From an uncultured Arachnia sp. (GTDB lineage: Bacteria > Actinomycetota > Actinomycetes > Propionibacteriales > Propionibacteriaceae), in the NCBI GenBank assembly GCA_947499145.1, contig CANMNB010000005.1, positions 124,001 to 188,000 on the forward strand: DNA of 64,000 bases, given 5' to 3'. Each line of letters begins with the position of its first letter. Positions within the stretch are counted from its first letter, which is position 1. Made by a program: the position numbers and the translations under genes. The notes beneath the pieces are model-generated. The model was not told the origin of the DNA. It did not search any database and worked only from the letters and a program-made list of their open reading frames with translations. Of this stretch, positions 41,926 through 50,513 are shown piece by piece.

Positions 41926-42525
41926 ATGGCAGAGGACCTCACCACGGGCGGAACGGTACGACCCATCACCCGGTGGGGCGCGCCCGTCATGCACGCCCCC
42001 ACCCGGCCGGTGACCGAATTCGGCGACGACCTGCACGTGCTCGTGCGCGACATGTGGGCAACGATGCGCGCCGCCGAGGGTGTGGGACTGGCCGCCACCC
42101 AGGTGGGCGAGGACGTCTCCGTCTTCGTGTTCGAGTGCCCGGACGAGGACGGTGTCGTGCACCGTGGAGTCGTCTGCAACCCGGAGCTGGTCCTGCCCAC
42201 GGGCAAGGATCGCGAGTTGGACGCCAGCGAGGAGGGCTGCCTGTCCTGGCCCGGCGGCTACCAGAGTGTTGCCCGCCCCAACCGCGCGACAGTCCGCGGC
42301 CACGACGCCGACGGCGAGCCCATCGAACTCCACGGAACGGGGCTGCTGGCCCGTTGCTTCCAGCACGAGACCGATCACCTCAACGGCACGGTCTTCGGCG
42401 ATCGACTCTCGGCACGTGCCCGACGCAAGCTCGACGAGCAGGCCTCCGAACTGGCCTACCGGTACCCCGACGACTGGCCCGTCAGCCCGAAGGCCAGCGC
42501 CGCGCCCCTCCCGTCCGGGGAATGA
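41926..42525 (+). CDS. def: Peptide deformylase
   Basis: Removes the formyl group from nascent N-terminal methionine. The 199 residues have motif 1 GVGLAATQ at 52-59, motif 2 EGCLS at 103-107 and motif 3 QHETDH with H147, E148 and H151; C105, H147 and H151 bind the metal. A GAAGGAG ribosome binding site precedes the ATG. It is convergent with the methyltransferase gene by 1 nt. Confidence 0.96.
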   Translation: MAEDLTTGGTVRPITRWGAPVMHAPTRPVTEFGDDLHVLVRDMWATMRAAEGVGLAATQVGEDVSVFVFECPDEDGVVHRGVVCNPELVLPTGKDRELDASEEGCLSWPGGYQSVARPNRATVRGHDADGEPIELHGTGLLARCFQHETDHLNGTVFGDRLSARARRKLDEQASELAYRYPDDWPVSPKASAAPLPSGE

Positions 42526-42526
42526 C

Positions 42527-43327
42527 TCAGCGCAGCTGGTAGGCGAAGATCGCCGCCGCCGCAGCGACGTTCAGGGAGTCCACCCCAGCGGCCATCGGCA
42601 CCGTCAGGTGCACGTCCGCCGCATCCTCCCACTCCTGCCGGAGGCCGTGGCCCTCCGTGCCGAGCAGCAACGCCAGCTTGCCATCCGGCGGCCGGAAACC
42701 GCCGGCCAGATCGACGGACCGGGAGGACAGGGAGGTGGCCGCCAGCACGTACCCGGCCGCCTTGACCCGGGCAAGATCGGCGTCGTCGTCCATCCGCTTC
42801 CACGGCAGCTGGAGCGTGGCACCCATGGAGGCCTTGATGGCTCGCCTGTAGAGCGGGTCGGCGCAGCCGCGGGAGACCACCATCGCGTCCCATCCGAGAC
42901 CAGCCGCGATGCGGGCGATCGCGCCCAGGTTGGCATGGTCCACCACCTCGTCGCAGACGATGACCCGCCTGCCAGTCAGGACCTCATCCCACGTTCGTGG
43001 CCGCGGCCGTTCGAAGACGGCCAAGGCCCCCCGGTGCACGTGGAACCCGCTCACTCGCTCGATCAACGCCCCGGAGGCGACGTAGCAGGGCACGCCGGTG
43101 TGTTCGAGGATGTCCCCGAGGCCGGACACCCACTTCTCCTGCAGCAGGAATGAGCGCGGCCGACATCCCGCGGCAGCCGCTCGGCGAATGATCTTCTCAC
43201 CCTCGGCGACGAACACCCCGGTGGCTGTCTCGTGGGCCGTGCGAAGCTGTGCGTCGCGCAGGCCCACGTAGTCCACGAGGCGCGGATCCGCGGCGTCAAC
43301 GGTCGAGATGCGGTCCACGCAGGTCAC
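42527..43327 (-). CDS. TrmH/SpoU-family RNA 2'-O-methyltransferase
   Basis: A 266-residue SPOUT methyltransferase. An N-terminal substrate-binding domain (GVFVAEGEKIIRRA) precedes the SPOUT knot with motif 1 VDHANLGAIARIAAGLG, motif 2 LLLGTEGHGL and motif 3 VPMAAGVDSLNVAAAAAI. The target nucleotide (rRNA or tRNA) cannot be read. The GTG at 43327 overlaps the BCCT transporter stop as GTGA, an unexpected operon partner. Confidence 0.93.
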   Translation of the reverse strand: MTCVDRISTVDAADPRLVDYVGLRDAQLRTAHETATGVFVAEGEKIIRRAAAAGCRPRSFLLQEKWVSGLGDILEHTGVPCYVASGALIERVSGFHVHRGALAVFERPRPRTWDEVLTGRRVIVCDEVVDHANLGAIARIAAGLGWDAMVVSRGCADPLYRRAIKASMGATLQLPWKRMDDDADLARVKAAGYVLAATSLSSRSVDLAGGFRPPDGKLALLLGTEGHGLRQEWEDAADVHLTVPMAAGVDSLNVAAAAAIFAYQLR

Positions 43328-44973
43328 CGCACCGGGTCGGGCGCAGTCCCCTCCTGCATCTCGATCAGGAGCTCGCGTCGCAGAGCCGCGCGCTCCAGGC
43401 GGGCCGCTCGCTTGGACTCCCGGATGAGGACCCGAGCCGTTGCGATGCACATGGCCACCATGACAAAACTGAACGGCGCCGCGACGAGGATGGCGAGGAT
43501 CTGCAGAGCGCGCAGGCCGAGCTCCGCTCCCGCGGCCCAGAGCACGGCTGCCGCGATCAGGCCCTCGGCGACCGCCCACAGGACCCGCGACCACACGGGC
43601 GGGTTGGGCGATCCACCGTGGGAGATCATGTCGATGACGAAGGAGCCTGAGTCCGAGCTGGTCACGAAGAAGATGACGACCAGGACGATCGCCAGGCCGG
43701 ACCACAGTTGGGTGCCCGGGAGCAACTCCAGCAGCTTGAACAGCGACATCGTGGAGTCGACCGAGCCGTCCGCCTCCACGAGGCTCTCGCCGCCGAGACG
43801 CTGCTCCCACAACCCTGTGCCTCCCAGCACGGCGAACCAGAGGAAGGTGACGGCCGTGGGAACCAGCAGGACGCCACTGACGAACTCCCGCACGGTGCGA
43901 CCGCGGGAGATCCGGGCGATGAACACTCCCACGAACGGGGCCCAACTCATCCACCAGCCCCAGTAGTACGTGGTCCATCCACCCAGCCACGACTCACCGT
44001 CGGAACCGTAGAACGGCAGGGTCCGGAAGCTGAGCCCGAAGAAGTTCTGGAAGTACGAGCCGATCGACTGGACGAACTCCCGCAACACGAACAGCGTGGC
44101 CGGGCCGAGCAGCAGGATCGCCAGCAGCAGGATCACTGCGAGCCCCATGTTGATGTTCGACAGCCACTTGATGCCACGGTCCAGACCGCTGACCACGGAG
44201 AGCGTGGCCACGGCCGTGATGCCGAAGATCAGCCCCACCTGCAGCGGGGTGGTGTTCTGCGCGATGCCGAGGAACTCCAGCCCGCCCGCAACCTGCGCGA
44301 CGCCGAACCCGAGCGAGGTGGCGACACCGAAGATCGTGCCGACGATCGCCACGACGTCGACGACGTCGCCCAACCAGCCCTCCACACGCTTGCCGAAGAG
44401 CGGCTCCAGCGCCCAGCGGATGCTGACGGGTCGTCCCCTGCGATGCACGGCATGGGCGATGGCGAGGCCCACGACCACGTAGATGGCCCAGGCGTGCAGT
44501 CCCCAGTGCAGGAACGTGCGGTTCATCGCGGACTGTGCGATGGCCTCCTCGGTCCCCCGCGCCACGTCGGGCGGTGGCGTCACGAGGTGGTTGAGTGGCT
44601 CGGCGACACCCCAGAACACCAGTCCGATGCCCATCCCGGCAGCGAAGAGCATGGCGAACCACGAGAGGAGCGAGTACTGCGGGGTCTCGTCGTCAGCTCC
44701 CAGGACGACGTCCCCCCGGCGGCCCCAGGCCATCCACACCGAGAAGAAGACGAAGCCCGTGACGATCAGCACGTAGTACCAGCCGAGCCCGTTGACGACC
44801 GCCTCGTTGCCGCTGGTCACGAAGTTGGCGAAGGGCTCGGGGAAGACGAGCGAGAGGATCACGAACAGCGCCACGAGTCCCATCGCGGGGTAGAACACCC
44901 ACGTCTTCGGCCTCCGGGCGTACTTGACCTCCGGGGATTCTGCATCCACCTGTTCCACTGGGGCTGTCGACAC
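43324..44973 (-). CDS. BCCT-family glycine betaine/choline/carnitine transporter
   Basis: The 549-residue membrane protein has 12 expected membrane segments. The conserved glycine stretch GMGIGLVFWGVAEPL (TM3 region) and the WWMSWAPFVGVFIARISRGR signature (TM8) are present. It imports compatible solutes such as glycine betaine, usually with sodium. The start is a GTG at 44973 with AAGGTGG upstream; longer readings into the divergent region were rejected. Charged N- and C-terminal tails could act in osmosensing, as in BetP. Confidence 0.93.
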   Translation of the reverse strand: MSTAPVEQVDAESPEVKYARRPKTWVFYPAMGLVALFVILSLVFPEPFANFVTSGNEAVVNGLGWYYVLIVTGFVFFSVWMAWGRRGDVVLGADDETPQYSLLSWFAMLFAAGMGIGLVFWGVAEPLNHLVTPPPDVARGTEEAIAQSAMNRTFLHWGLHAWAIYVVVGLAIAHAVHRRGRPVSIRWALEPLFGKRVEGWLGDVVDVVAIVGTIFGVATSLGFGVAQVAGGLEFLGIAQNTTPLQVGLIFGITAVATLSVVSGLDRGIKWLSNINMGLAVILLLAILLLGPATLFVLREFVQSIGSYFQNFFGLSFRTLPFYGSDGESWLGGWTTYYWGWWMSWAPFVGVFIARISRGRTVREFVSGVLLVPTAVTFLWFAVLGGTGLWEQRLGGESLVEADGSVDSTMSLFKLLELLPGTQLWSGLAIVLVVIFFVTSSDSGSFVIDMISHGGSPNPPVWSRVLWAVAEGLIAAAVLWAAGAELGLRALQILAILVAAPFSFVMVAMCIATARVLIRESKRAARLERAALRRELLIEMQEGTAPDPVR

Positions 44974-45095
44974 TGGGGACCACCTTCCACGGGGACGGGA
45001 AAACCGTCTTAGTGTGACAGACGGCGCGCGCCCGCCCAAGCACGAGACCGGTATCCTGTGGTCGATCGAGAGTGACCCGGCAGACAGAGGTGGCG

Positions 45096-46082
45096 ATGCG
45101 ACTCCCCCGGATCGACCCCTTCCTCGCGCTGATCCTGGCCTCCGCAGGCCTGGCAGCGGTGCTCCCGGCAACTGGCCGGCCGGCGTCGGCCCTCGACTCG
45201 GCCACCACCGTCGCGATCTTCCTCCTGTTCTTCGGCTACGGAGCCAAGCTGCCGGCCCAAGAGGCCGTCGCCGGTCTGCGCAACGTCCGGCTCCACGCCG
45301 TGATCCTGACCTTCACCTTCGTCGTCTTCCCACTCGTGGGCGTCGGCCTCCTGCTGCTGCCCGACTCCGTCCTCGGCCCCATGCCCACGCTCGGACTCGT
45401 CTGGCTGTGCCTCGTCCCGTCCACGGTACAGTCGTCGATCACCTTCACCTCGATTGCAGGCGGCAACGTCGCGGGGGCCATGGTGGCTGCCACGACGTCC
45501 AACCTGCTCGGTGTGGGACTGACTCCGCTGTTGGCGTTCCTCGTGCTGCCCGCTGCAGGCGGGGGCGGGGTGGGACTGGACCAGTTCCTGACGGTGGTCC
45601 TGCAGTTGCTGGTCCCGTTCGTGCTCGGTCAACTGTCGAGACGATGGACGGCGGACACCATGGCCCGACACGCTCGACGGATCAAGTACCTCGACCAGTT
45701 CGTCATCGCCCTGGTGGTCTACACCGCCTTCTCCGAGTTCTTCGCCTCGGGTTCCTGGCGCGAGGTCGCCGTCCGCGACCTCGTGGCCATCGCCGTCGTG
45801 GCGTTGCTGCTGCTGGGCGCCATGCTGGTGCTGACGAACTGGACGGCCAAACGGCTGCGGTTCGACCGCGCCGACCGCATCGCCATCGTCTTCTGCGGGA
45901 CGAAGAAGTCGCTGGCCACGGGGGTGCCCATGGCCAGCGTGCTCTTCGCCGGACAGGCCGTGGGAGTCATCGTCCTGCCGCTGATGATCTTCCACCAAGC
46001 CCAATTGATGGCCTGTTCAGCCCTCGCCGCGCGCTGGGCTCGCAACACCCCTCAGCCGGAGGTGGGCGGCTCCGCCTCCTGA
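45096..46082 (+). CDS. Bile acid:sodium symporter-like (SBF-like, YfeH/SLC10A7-type) transporter
   Basis: The 328-residue membrane protein has about ten hydrophobic segments. The LTFTFVVFPLVGVGLLLLP and FCGTKKSLATGVPMASVLF segments match the SBF-like family. The substrate is unknown. The ATG at 45096 has AGAGG 5 nt upstream; a GTG at 45072 is an alternative. TATCCT at 45051-45056 may be its -10. The 3' end overlaps the SPFH gene by 31 nt on the other strand. Confidence 0.85.
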   Translation: MRLPRIDPFLALILASAGLAAVLPATGRPASALDSATTVAIFLLFFGYGAKLPAQEAVAGLRNVRLHAVILTFTFVVFPLVGVGLLLLPDSVLGPMPTLGLVWLCLVPSTVQSSITFTSIAGGNVAGAMVAATTSNLLGVGLTPLLAFLVLPAAGGGGVGLDQFLTVVLQLLVPFVLGQLSRRWTADTMARHARRIKYLDQFVIALVVYTAFSEFFASGSWREVAVRDLVAIAVVALLLLGAMLVLTNWTAKRLRFDRADRIAIVFCGTKKSLATGVPMASVLFAGQAVGVIVLPLMIFHQAQLMACSALAARWARNTPQPEVGGSAS

Positions 46083-47218
46083 GACTGCTCCGTCGGAGTC
46101 TCGTGCTTCGGTGACGCGGGCGCACCCAGTGCCGGGGACCCCGCACCGCGGCGTCGTCCCGATGTTCCGCTGTCGAGCGACTGCGCCTCGGCAATCGCTT
46201 GCTGCATGGTCTCGTCGGAGCGCTCCCGGTCCTTGTTGATCTGCTCCTCGATCTCTTTCTGGACGTCGATGCGCTCGGGGGCCTGGAACTCGCCCGTCGG
46301 GCGGCGGGAGTAGTCGCGTCCCGATCCCTCAGCCCCCGTCACTTGGCCGAGTCCCTTCAGTGCATCGTTGAGTTCGCTCGGGATGATCCACATCTTGTTG
46401 GAGTCGCCCTGGGCGAGGCGGGGCAGCATCTGCATGTACTGGTAGGCCAGGAGTGACTGGTCGGGCTGGCCGGCATGGATGGCGTTGAAGACCGTCGTGA
46501 TGGCCTGGGCCTCGCCCTCGGCCCGCAGCATCTTGGACTGGCGATCGGCCTGGGCACGCAGCACGGCCGCCTCCCGCTCGCCCTGGGCGCGCAGGATGGA
46601 GGACTCGCGGTCACCGCCGGCCTGCAGGATCTGGGACTGCCGCTGGCCCTCGGCGAGCAGGATCTGGGCCCGCTTGTCCCGCTCGGCCCGCGCACCCTTC
46701 TCCATCGCGTCGCGGATGGTCGCGGGCGGGTCGATGGCACGCAGCTCGACGCGGTTGACCTTGATCCCCCACTTGCCCGTGGCGTCGTCGAGCACCATGC
46801 GCAGCTTCTGGTTGATCTCCTCGCGGGAAGTGAGGGCCGCCTCGAGGTCCATGCCGCCGATGATGTTGCGCAGCGTCGTCATCGTGAGTTGCTCGATCGC
46901 CCCGCGGTAGTCCTGGGCCTCGTAGGCAGCGCGCACCGGGTCGACGATCTGGAAGTAGATGACCGAGTCGATGGACACCATGAGGTTGTCCTCGGTGATC
47001 ACGCCCTGCGGCGGGAACGGGACGACCTCCTCGCGCATGTCCATGGTGTAGGCGATGCGGTCGAAGACGGGGATCACCAGGTGGGGTCCCGGATCGAGGC
47101 GTCGCCGGAACTTGCCCAGCCGCTCCACGATGCCGACGTGCTGCTGTCGCACGATCTTCAGGGTCATCGCGAGCAACAGGACGACGACGACCACCAGGCC
47201 GATGATGACGAACTCCAT
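46052..47218 (-). CDS. SPFH/Band 7 (stomatin/paraslipin-like) membrane protein
   Basis: The 388-residue protein has one N-terminal membrane anchor (residues 2-22), an SPFH domain (EEVVPFPPQGVITEDNLMVS), then a long Ala/Glu/Arg/Gln-rich coiled coil with REAAVLRAQADRQ-type repeats and a polar tail. It forms membrane microdomain scaffolds in the family. AAGGAG lies 5 nt upstream of the ATG. It is directly downstream of the NfeD gene, its usual partner. Confidence 0.93.
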   Translation of the reverse strand: MEFVIIGLVVVVVLLLAMTLKIVRQQHVGIVERLGKFRRRLDPGPHLVIPVFDRIAYTMDMREEVVPFPPQGVITEDNLMVSIDSVIYFQIVDPVRAAYEAQDYRGAIEQLTMTTLRNIIGGMDLEAALTSREEINQKLRMVLDDATGKWGIKVNRVELRAIDPPATIRDAMEKGARAERDKRAQILLAEGQRQSQILQAGGDRESSILRAQGEREAAVLRAQADRQSKMLRAEGEAQAITTVFNAIHAGQPDQSLLAYQYMQMLPRLAQGDSNKMWIIPSELNDALKGLGQVTGAEGSGRDYSRRPTGEFQAPERIDVQKEIEEQINKDRERSDETMQQAIAEAQSLDSGTSGRRRGAGSPALGAPASPKHETPTEQSQEAEPPTSG

Positions 47219-47256
47219 GTGCACTCCTTCGTAGACGTGGAGGGTGTTGCGGTGGC

Positions 47257-47751
47257 TTACTCGGGTAGCGGCAGCTCGTGGTGCGGGTGCCGCGGGTAGA
47301 CGACCAGCGTGACGCCGTCGAGGCCGTAGACCTCGATCTCGTCCCCCTCGTCGATGCGGAGGTCCGGGTCGAACGCACGGGCGTCCCACACCTGACCGGA
47401 CACCTTGACCTCGCCGGTCCTACCGGTGACGGCCTGGGTGGCCACCCCGGCGGAACCGACCAGCGATTCCAGGGAGGAGCGGTACCCGGGAGCCTGCCTC
47501 ACCTTGCGCAGGAGCGTGGGGCGGAGGAGGAAGAGCGTGGCGACGGCGGTGGCCAGCGCCACCACGACCTGGAGCCACCACAGCCCCGGCGCCACCACCG
47601 CCGTCAGGCCGCCGGCGAGCGCTCCCACGGCGAGCATGAGGAGCGTGAGGTCGAGGGTGAGGAGCTCGGCTGCCGCGAGCCCCAGCGCCACCACGCCCCA
47701 GGCGACCCAGCCGTTGCGGGCCAGCCAGTCGGCGAAACCGCCCTCATCCAT
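47257..47751 (-). CDS. NfeD-like membrane protein
   Basis: The 164-residue protein has two or three membrane segments followed by a C-terminal OB-fold domain (VGSAGVATQAVTGRTGEVKV, then DEGDEIEVYGLDGVTLVV). It partners the stomatin-like protein encoded next to it. The ATG at 47751 fits the family length; a GTG at 47784 would add 11 residues. Neither has a clear ribosome binding site, and the gene overlaps the ABC ATPase end, so translation may be coupled. Confidence 0.88.
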   Translation of the reverse strand: MDEGGFADWLARNGWVAWGVVALGLAAAELLTLDLTLLMLAVGALAGGLTAVVAPGLWWLQVVVALATAVATLFLLRPTLLRKVRQAPGYRSSLESLVGSAGVATQAVTGRTGEVKVSGQVWDARAFDPDLRIDEGDEIEVYGLDGVTLVVYPRHPHHELPLPE

Positions 47752-48538
47752 GGCGCGGAACGGCTCTGGCGGTCCATCGGCCACCGGTGTGGGAGACGTG
47801 CAGGTTCATCCCGAACGTGTCGCTGAGGTTCCGGTCGGTGAGCGTGGCGGCGATGGGTCCGGCGGCGACCACCTGCCCGTCGGCGAGCAGGAGGCAGTGC
47901 GTGGCGCCCGTCGGGATCTCCTCGACATGGTGGGTGACCAGCATGGTGGCCGGGGCCCCGGGATCGGCGAACAGGTCCGAGAGCGTCTCGAGCAGGGCTT
48001 CCCGACCGGCCAGGTCCAGGCCGCTGGCAGGCTCGTCGAGGAGCAGCAGTTCGGGATCGGTCATGAGCGCACGAGCGATCTGGACGCGTTTGCGCTCGCC
48101 TTCACTGAGGGTTCCGTAGGTGCGCTCGACGAGGTGGTCGACACGCAGCGACGCCAGGAGCTCCGTGGCACGGTCCTCGTCAAGGTCGTCGTACTCCTCC
48201 CGCCACCGCCCCACGACGGCGTAGGCGGCGGACAGCACCACGTCGAGGACCTTCTCGTCGCGCGGGATGCGTTCCGCGAGCGCCGAGGAGGTGAGGCCGA
48301 TCCGTGGCCGCAACTCGAAGACGTCGATCGTGCCCAGGACGTCCCCCAGGAGCCCGACGACGCCGTCGCTGGGGTGGATCTGGGCCGCGAGCAGCTGGAG
48401 CAGGGTGGTCTTGCCGGCGCCGTTGGGTCCGATGACCACCCAACGCTCGTCCTCGTTGACGACGAGGTCGATGTCGTCGAGCAGCACGGCCCTGCCGCGC
48501 TTGACGTCCACACCTGCCAGTTCTGCCACCGTCGCCAT
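47744..48538 (-). CDS. ABC transporter ATP-binding protein without a linked permease
   Basis: A 264-residue single ATPase with Walker A GPNGAGKTT, signature LSEGERKRVQIARAL and Walker B LLLLDEPASGLD. It is related to YlmA/ModF-type proteins. No permease or binding protein lies nearby, so its role is unknown; it may not be a transporter subunit. TAGGGT lies 6 nt upstream of the ATG. Confidence 0.88.
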   Translation of the reverse strand: MATVAELAGVDVKRGRAVLLDDIDLVVNEDERWVVIGPNGAGKTTLLQLLAAQIHPSDGVVGLLGDVLGTIDVFELRPRIGLTSSALAERIPRDEKVLDVVLSAAYAVVGRWREEYDDLDEDRATELLASLRVDHLVERTYGTLSEGERKRVQIARALMTDPELLLLDEPASGLDLAGREALLETLSDLFADPGAPATMLVTHHVEEIPTGATHCLLLADGQVVAAGPIAATLTDRNLSDTFGMNLHVSHTGGRWTARAVPRHG

Positions 48539-48544
48539 GGCTCC

Positions 48545-48550
48545 ACCCTA
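48545..48550 (-). promoter_or_regulatory. -10 box TAGGGT for leaderless ABC ATPase gene
   Basis: On the minus strand TAGGGT, then 6 nt, then the ATG at 48538. The GGAG in the gap is too close to serve as a normal ribosome binding site. Confidence 0.5.
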
Positions 48551-48581
48551 CCGACTCACGCCGACTCCCACCGCTGCGACG

Positions 48582-48602
48582 TCCCGCTCACGACGTGCGG
48601 GA
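48582..48602 (-). terminator. Weak hairpin after fabI
   Basis: A 6-bp stem TCCCGC/GCGGGA with a 9-nt loop lies 9 nt past the fabI stop. It is short, so the assignment is tentative. Confidence 0.35.
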
Positions 48603-48611
48603 ACCGGGTTG

Positions 48612-49385
48612 TCAGGCTCCGGTGGAGTGCAGACCTCCGTCGACGTGCACCATCTCACCCGTCGTGGCCGGGAACCAGTCCGAGAGCAGGGCGATGACCG
48701 CACGGGCCGCCGGCTCGGCGTCGGCGGTGTCCCATCCCAACGGCGCCCGGCCGCCCCAGATGTCGTTGAACGTGGAGGCGCCGGGGATGGCCTTCTTCGC
48801 CACGGTGTCGATCGGTCCGGCGGCGACCAGGTTGGAGCGGATGCCGTCCGGTCCGAGGTACCGCGCCAAGTAGCGGGAGGTGGACTCGAGGGCGGCCTTG
48901 GCGACGCCCATCCAGTCGTAGGTGGGCCACGAGACCGTGGCGTCGAAGGTCAGGCCGACGACGCTGGAGCCCCTCACCAGGAGGGGTCGGAGCGCCATGG
49001 TGAGCGACTGCATCGAGTAGGCCGAGATCTGCAGGGCCTGGGAGACCGTCTCCCAGTCGGTGCTGAGGAACGCCCCACCCAGCGCCTTCTCCGGGTCCGC
49101 GTACGCGATCGAATGGACAATGCCGTGCAGCTCGCCACCTACCAATTCCCGAAGCTGGTCAGCCGCGCCGGCCAGGTGCTCAGGGTTGGTCACGTCCAGC
49201 TCGATGAGCTCGGGGGCCTGGTCCATGCGGGAGACCACCCGGCGCGCCAGACTGACCGCCCGGCCGGCGGCGGAGACCACGACGGTGGCCCCCTCGCGCT
49301 GGGCGATGTCCGCGACGGCATACGCAATGGAGGTGTTCATGGTCACTCCGGTGACCAGGATGTTCTTGCCCTCGAGCAGGCCCAT
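48612..49385 (-). CDS. fabI: Enoyl-[acyl-carrier-protein] reductase FabI (InhA-like)
   Basis: NADH-dependent last step of fatty acid elongation. The 257 residues begin MGLLEGKNILVTGVTMNTSI and carry the active-site block YDWMGVAKAALES (Tyr-x6-Lys), patterned as in InhA. It lies 29 nt downstream of fabG, reproducing the mabA-inhA arrangement of mycobacteria. Confidence 0.95.
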   Translation of the reverse strand: MGLLEGKNILVTGVTMNTSIAYAVADIAQREGATVVVSAAGRAVSLARRVVSRMDQAPELIELDVTNPEHLAGAADQLRELVGGELHGIVHSIAYADPEKALGGAFLSTDWETVSQALQISAYSMQSLTMALRPLLVRGSSVVGLTFDATVSWPTYDWMGVAKAALESTSRYLARYLGPDGIRSNLVAAGPIDTVAKKAIPGASTFNDIWGGRAPLGWDTADAEPAARAVIALLSDWFPATTGEMVHVDGGLHSTGA

Positions 49386-49414
49386 GGGGTTCCTTTCGTG
49401 TGCCGCGGGAGCGG

Positions 49415-50128
49415 TCAGTGGCCCATTCCGAGGCCACCGTCGACGGGGATGACGGCGCCGGAGACGTACCCGGCGGCGTCGCTGGCGACGAAGAGTACCG
49501 CGGCAGCGACGTCGTCGGTGCTCCCGAGCCGTCCCGCGGGGATCCGGGCCTTGTAGGCGGCGATCTGCTCGTCGGAGAGCTCTGCGGTCATGTCGGTGCT
49601 GATGAAGCCGGGGGCGATGACGTTCGCCGTGACTCCCCGCCCGCCCAGTTCGCGGGTGATGCTCCTGGCCATCCCGACCAGTCCGGCCTTGGAGGCCGCG
49701 TAGTTCACCTGTCCCGGGGATCCGAGGAGCGCCACAACCGAGGAGACGAGGATGATGCGCCCGAAGCGGGCTCGGGTCATGGCGCGGGCCGCGCGCCTCA
49801 CCAGCCGGAACGTGCCGGACAGGTTGGTGTCGATGACGCGGTCCCAGTCGTCGTCGGACATCCGGGCCAGGAGGGTGTCCTTGGTCATGCCCGCGTTGGC
49901 GACGAGGATCTCCACCGGGCCCAGCTCCTGCTCGACGGTGGTGAACGCCGCGTCGACGGCGACGGGCTCCGTGACGTCGCACTGCACACCGAGGACTCCC
50001 TCGGGCACGTCACCGCTGCGATGCGTTGCCGCGACCCGGTGGCCGGCCTCCAGGAATCGTGAGGCGATGACCCTCCCGATCCCGCGGGAACCTCCGGTGA
50101 CCAGCACGACGCGCTTCTGCTCCTCCAC
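49415..50128 (-). CDS. fabG: 3-oxoacyl-[acyl-carrier-protein] reductase FabG (MabA-like)
   Basis: NADPH-dependent short-chain reductase of fatty acid elongation, 237 residues. It has the cofactor loop TGGSRGIGR, NAG, catalytic Ser, and YAASK. The GTG at 50128 is preceded by TAGGTT at 8 nt, so it may be leaderless. First gene of fabG-fabI. Confidence 0.95.
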   Translation of the reverse strand: MEEQKRVVLVTGGSRGIGRVIASRFLEAGHRVAATHRSGDVPEGVLGVQCDVTEPVAVDAAFTTVEQELGPVEILVANAGMTKDTLLARMSDDDWDRVIDTNLSGTFRLVRRAARAMTRARFGRIILVSSVVALLGSPGQVNYAASKAGLVGMARSITRELGGRGVTANVIAPGFISTDMTAELSDEQIAAYKARIPAGRLGSTDDVAAAVLFVASDAAGYVSGAVIPVDGGLGMGH

Positions 50129-50136
50129 GGTCGCCC

Positions 50137-50142
50137 AACCTA
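50137..50142 (-). promoter_or_regulatory. -10 box TAGGTT for leaderless fabG
   Basis: On the minus strand TAGGTT, then 8 nt, then the GTG of fabG. The divergent DUF3099 -10 box is 45 nt away. Confidence 0.45.
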
Positions 50143-50186
50143 CCCCACCGCCCCCGTCGCCGCTCGGACGTCCACCGGCCGGCGCC

Positions 50187-50192
50187 TATGCT
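50187..50192 (+). promoter_or_regulatory. -10 box TATGCT for the DUF3099-SURF1 operon
   Basis: TATGCT, then 6 nt (GGAGGC), then the ATG at 50199. GGAGG only 2 nt from the ATG is too close to act normally, so a leaderless start is favoured. Confidence 0.5.
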
Positions 50193-50198
50193 GGAGGC

Positions 50199-50513
50199 AT
50201 GGCTGGTCCCGATGATTCGACGCTCGTCACGAGCGCCCGGCCGTCCCGCACCCTGGATGTCGAGGTGCGCACTCGTCGCTACCTCGTGACCATGGGGGTG
50301 CGCACCGCGTGCTTCCTGCTGTTCCTCGTCGTCCCGGGATGGTGGAAGGTCGCTGCGCTGGTCGGCGCCGCGATCCTCCCCGCCTTTGCGGTCCTGCTCG
50401 CCAACAACGCCGACCACCGGCCCGGTCCCGGCTACGTCGACCAGGAGGAACAGGCCCTGCCCGCCCTCCTGCCGGGACAGGTGGTCCCCGGCACCGTGGA
50501 GGACGTGTCGTGA
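50199..50513 (+). CDS. DUF3099 membrane protein
   Basis: The 104-residue protein has two membrane segments (about residues 32-51 and 53-70) and a polar C-terminus, matching the actinobacterial DUF3099 family. Function unknown. It overlaps the SURF1-like gene as GTGA, suggesting a link to respiratory oxidase assembly, but this is only context. Confidence 0.78.
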   Translation: MAGPDDSTLVTSARPSRTLDVEVRTRRYLVTMGVRTACFLLFLVVPGWWKVAALVGAAILPAFAVLLANNADHRPGPGYVDQEEQALPALLPGQVVPGTVEDVS

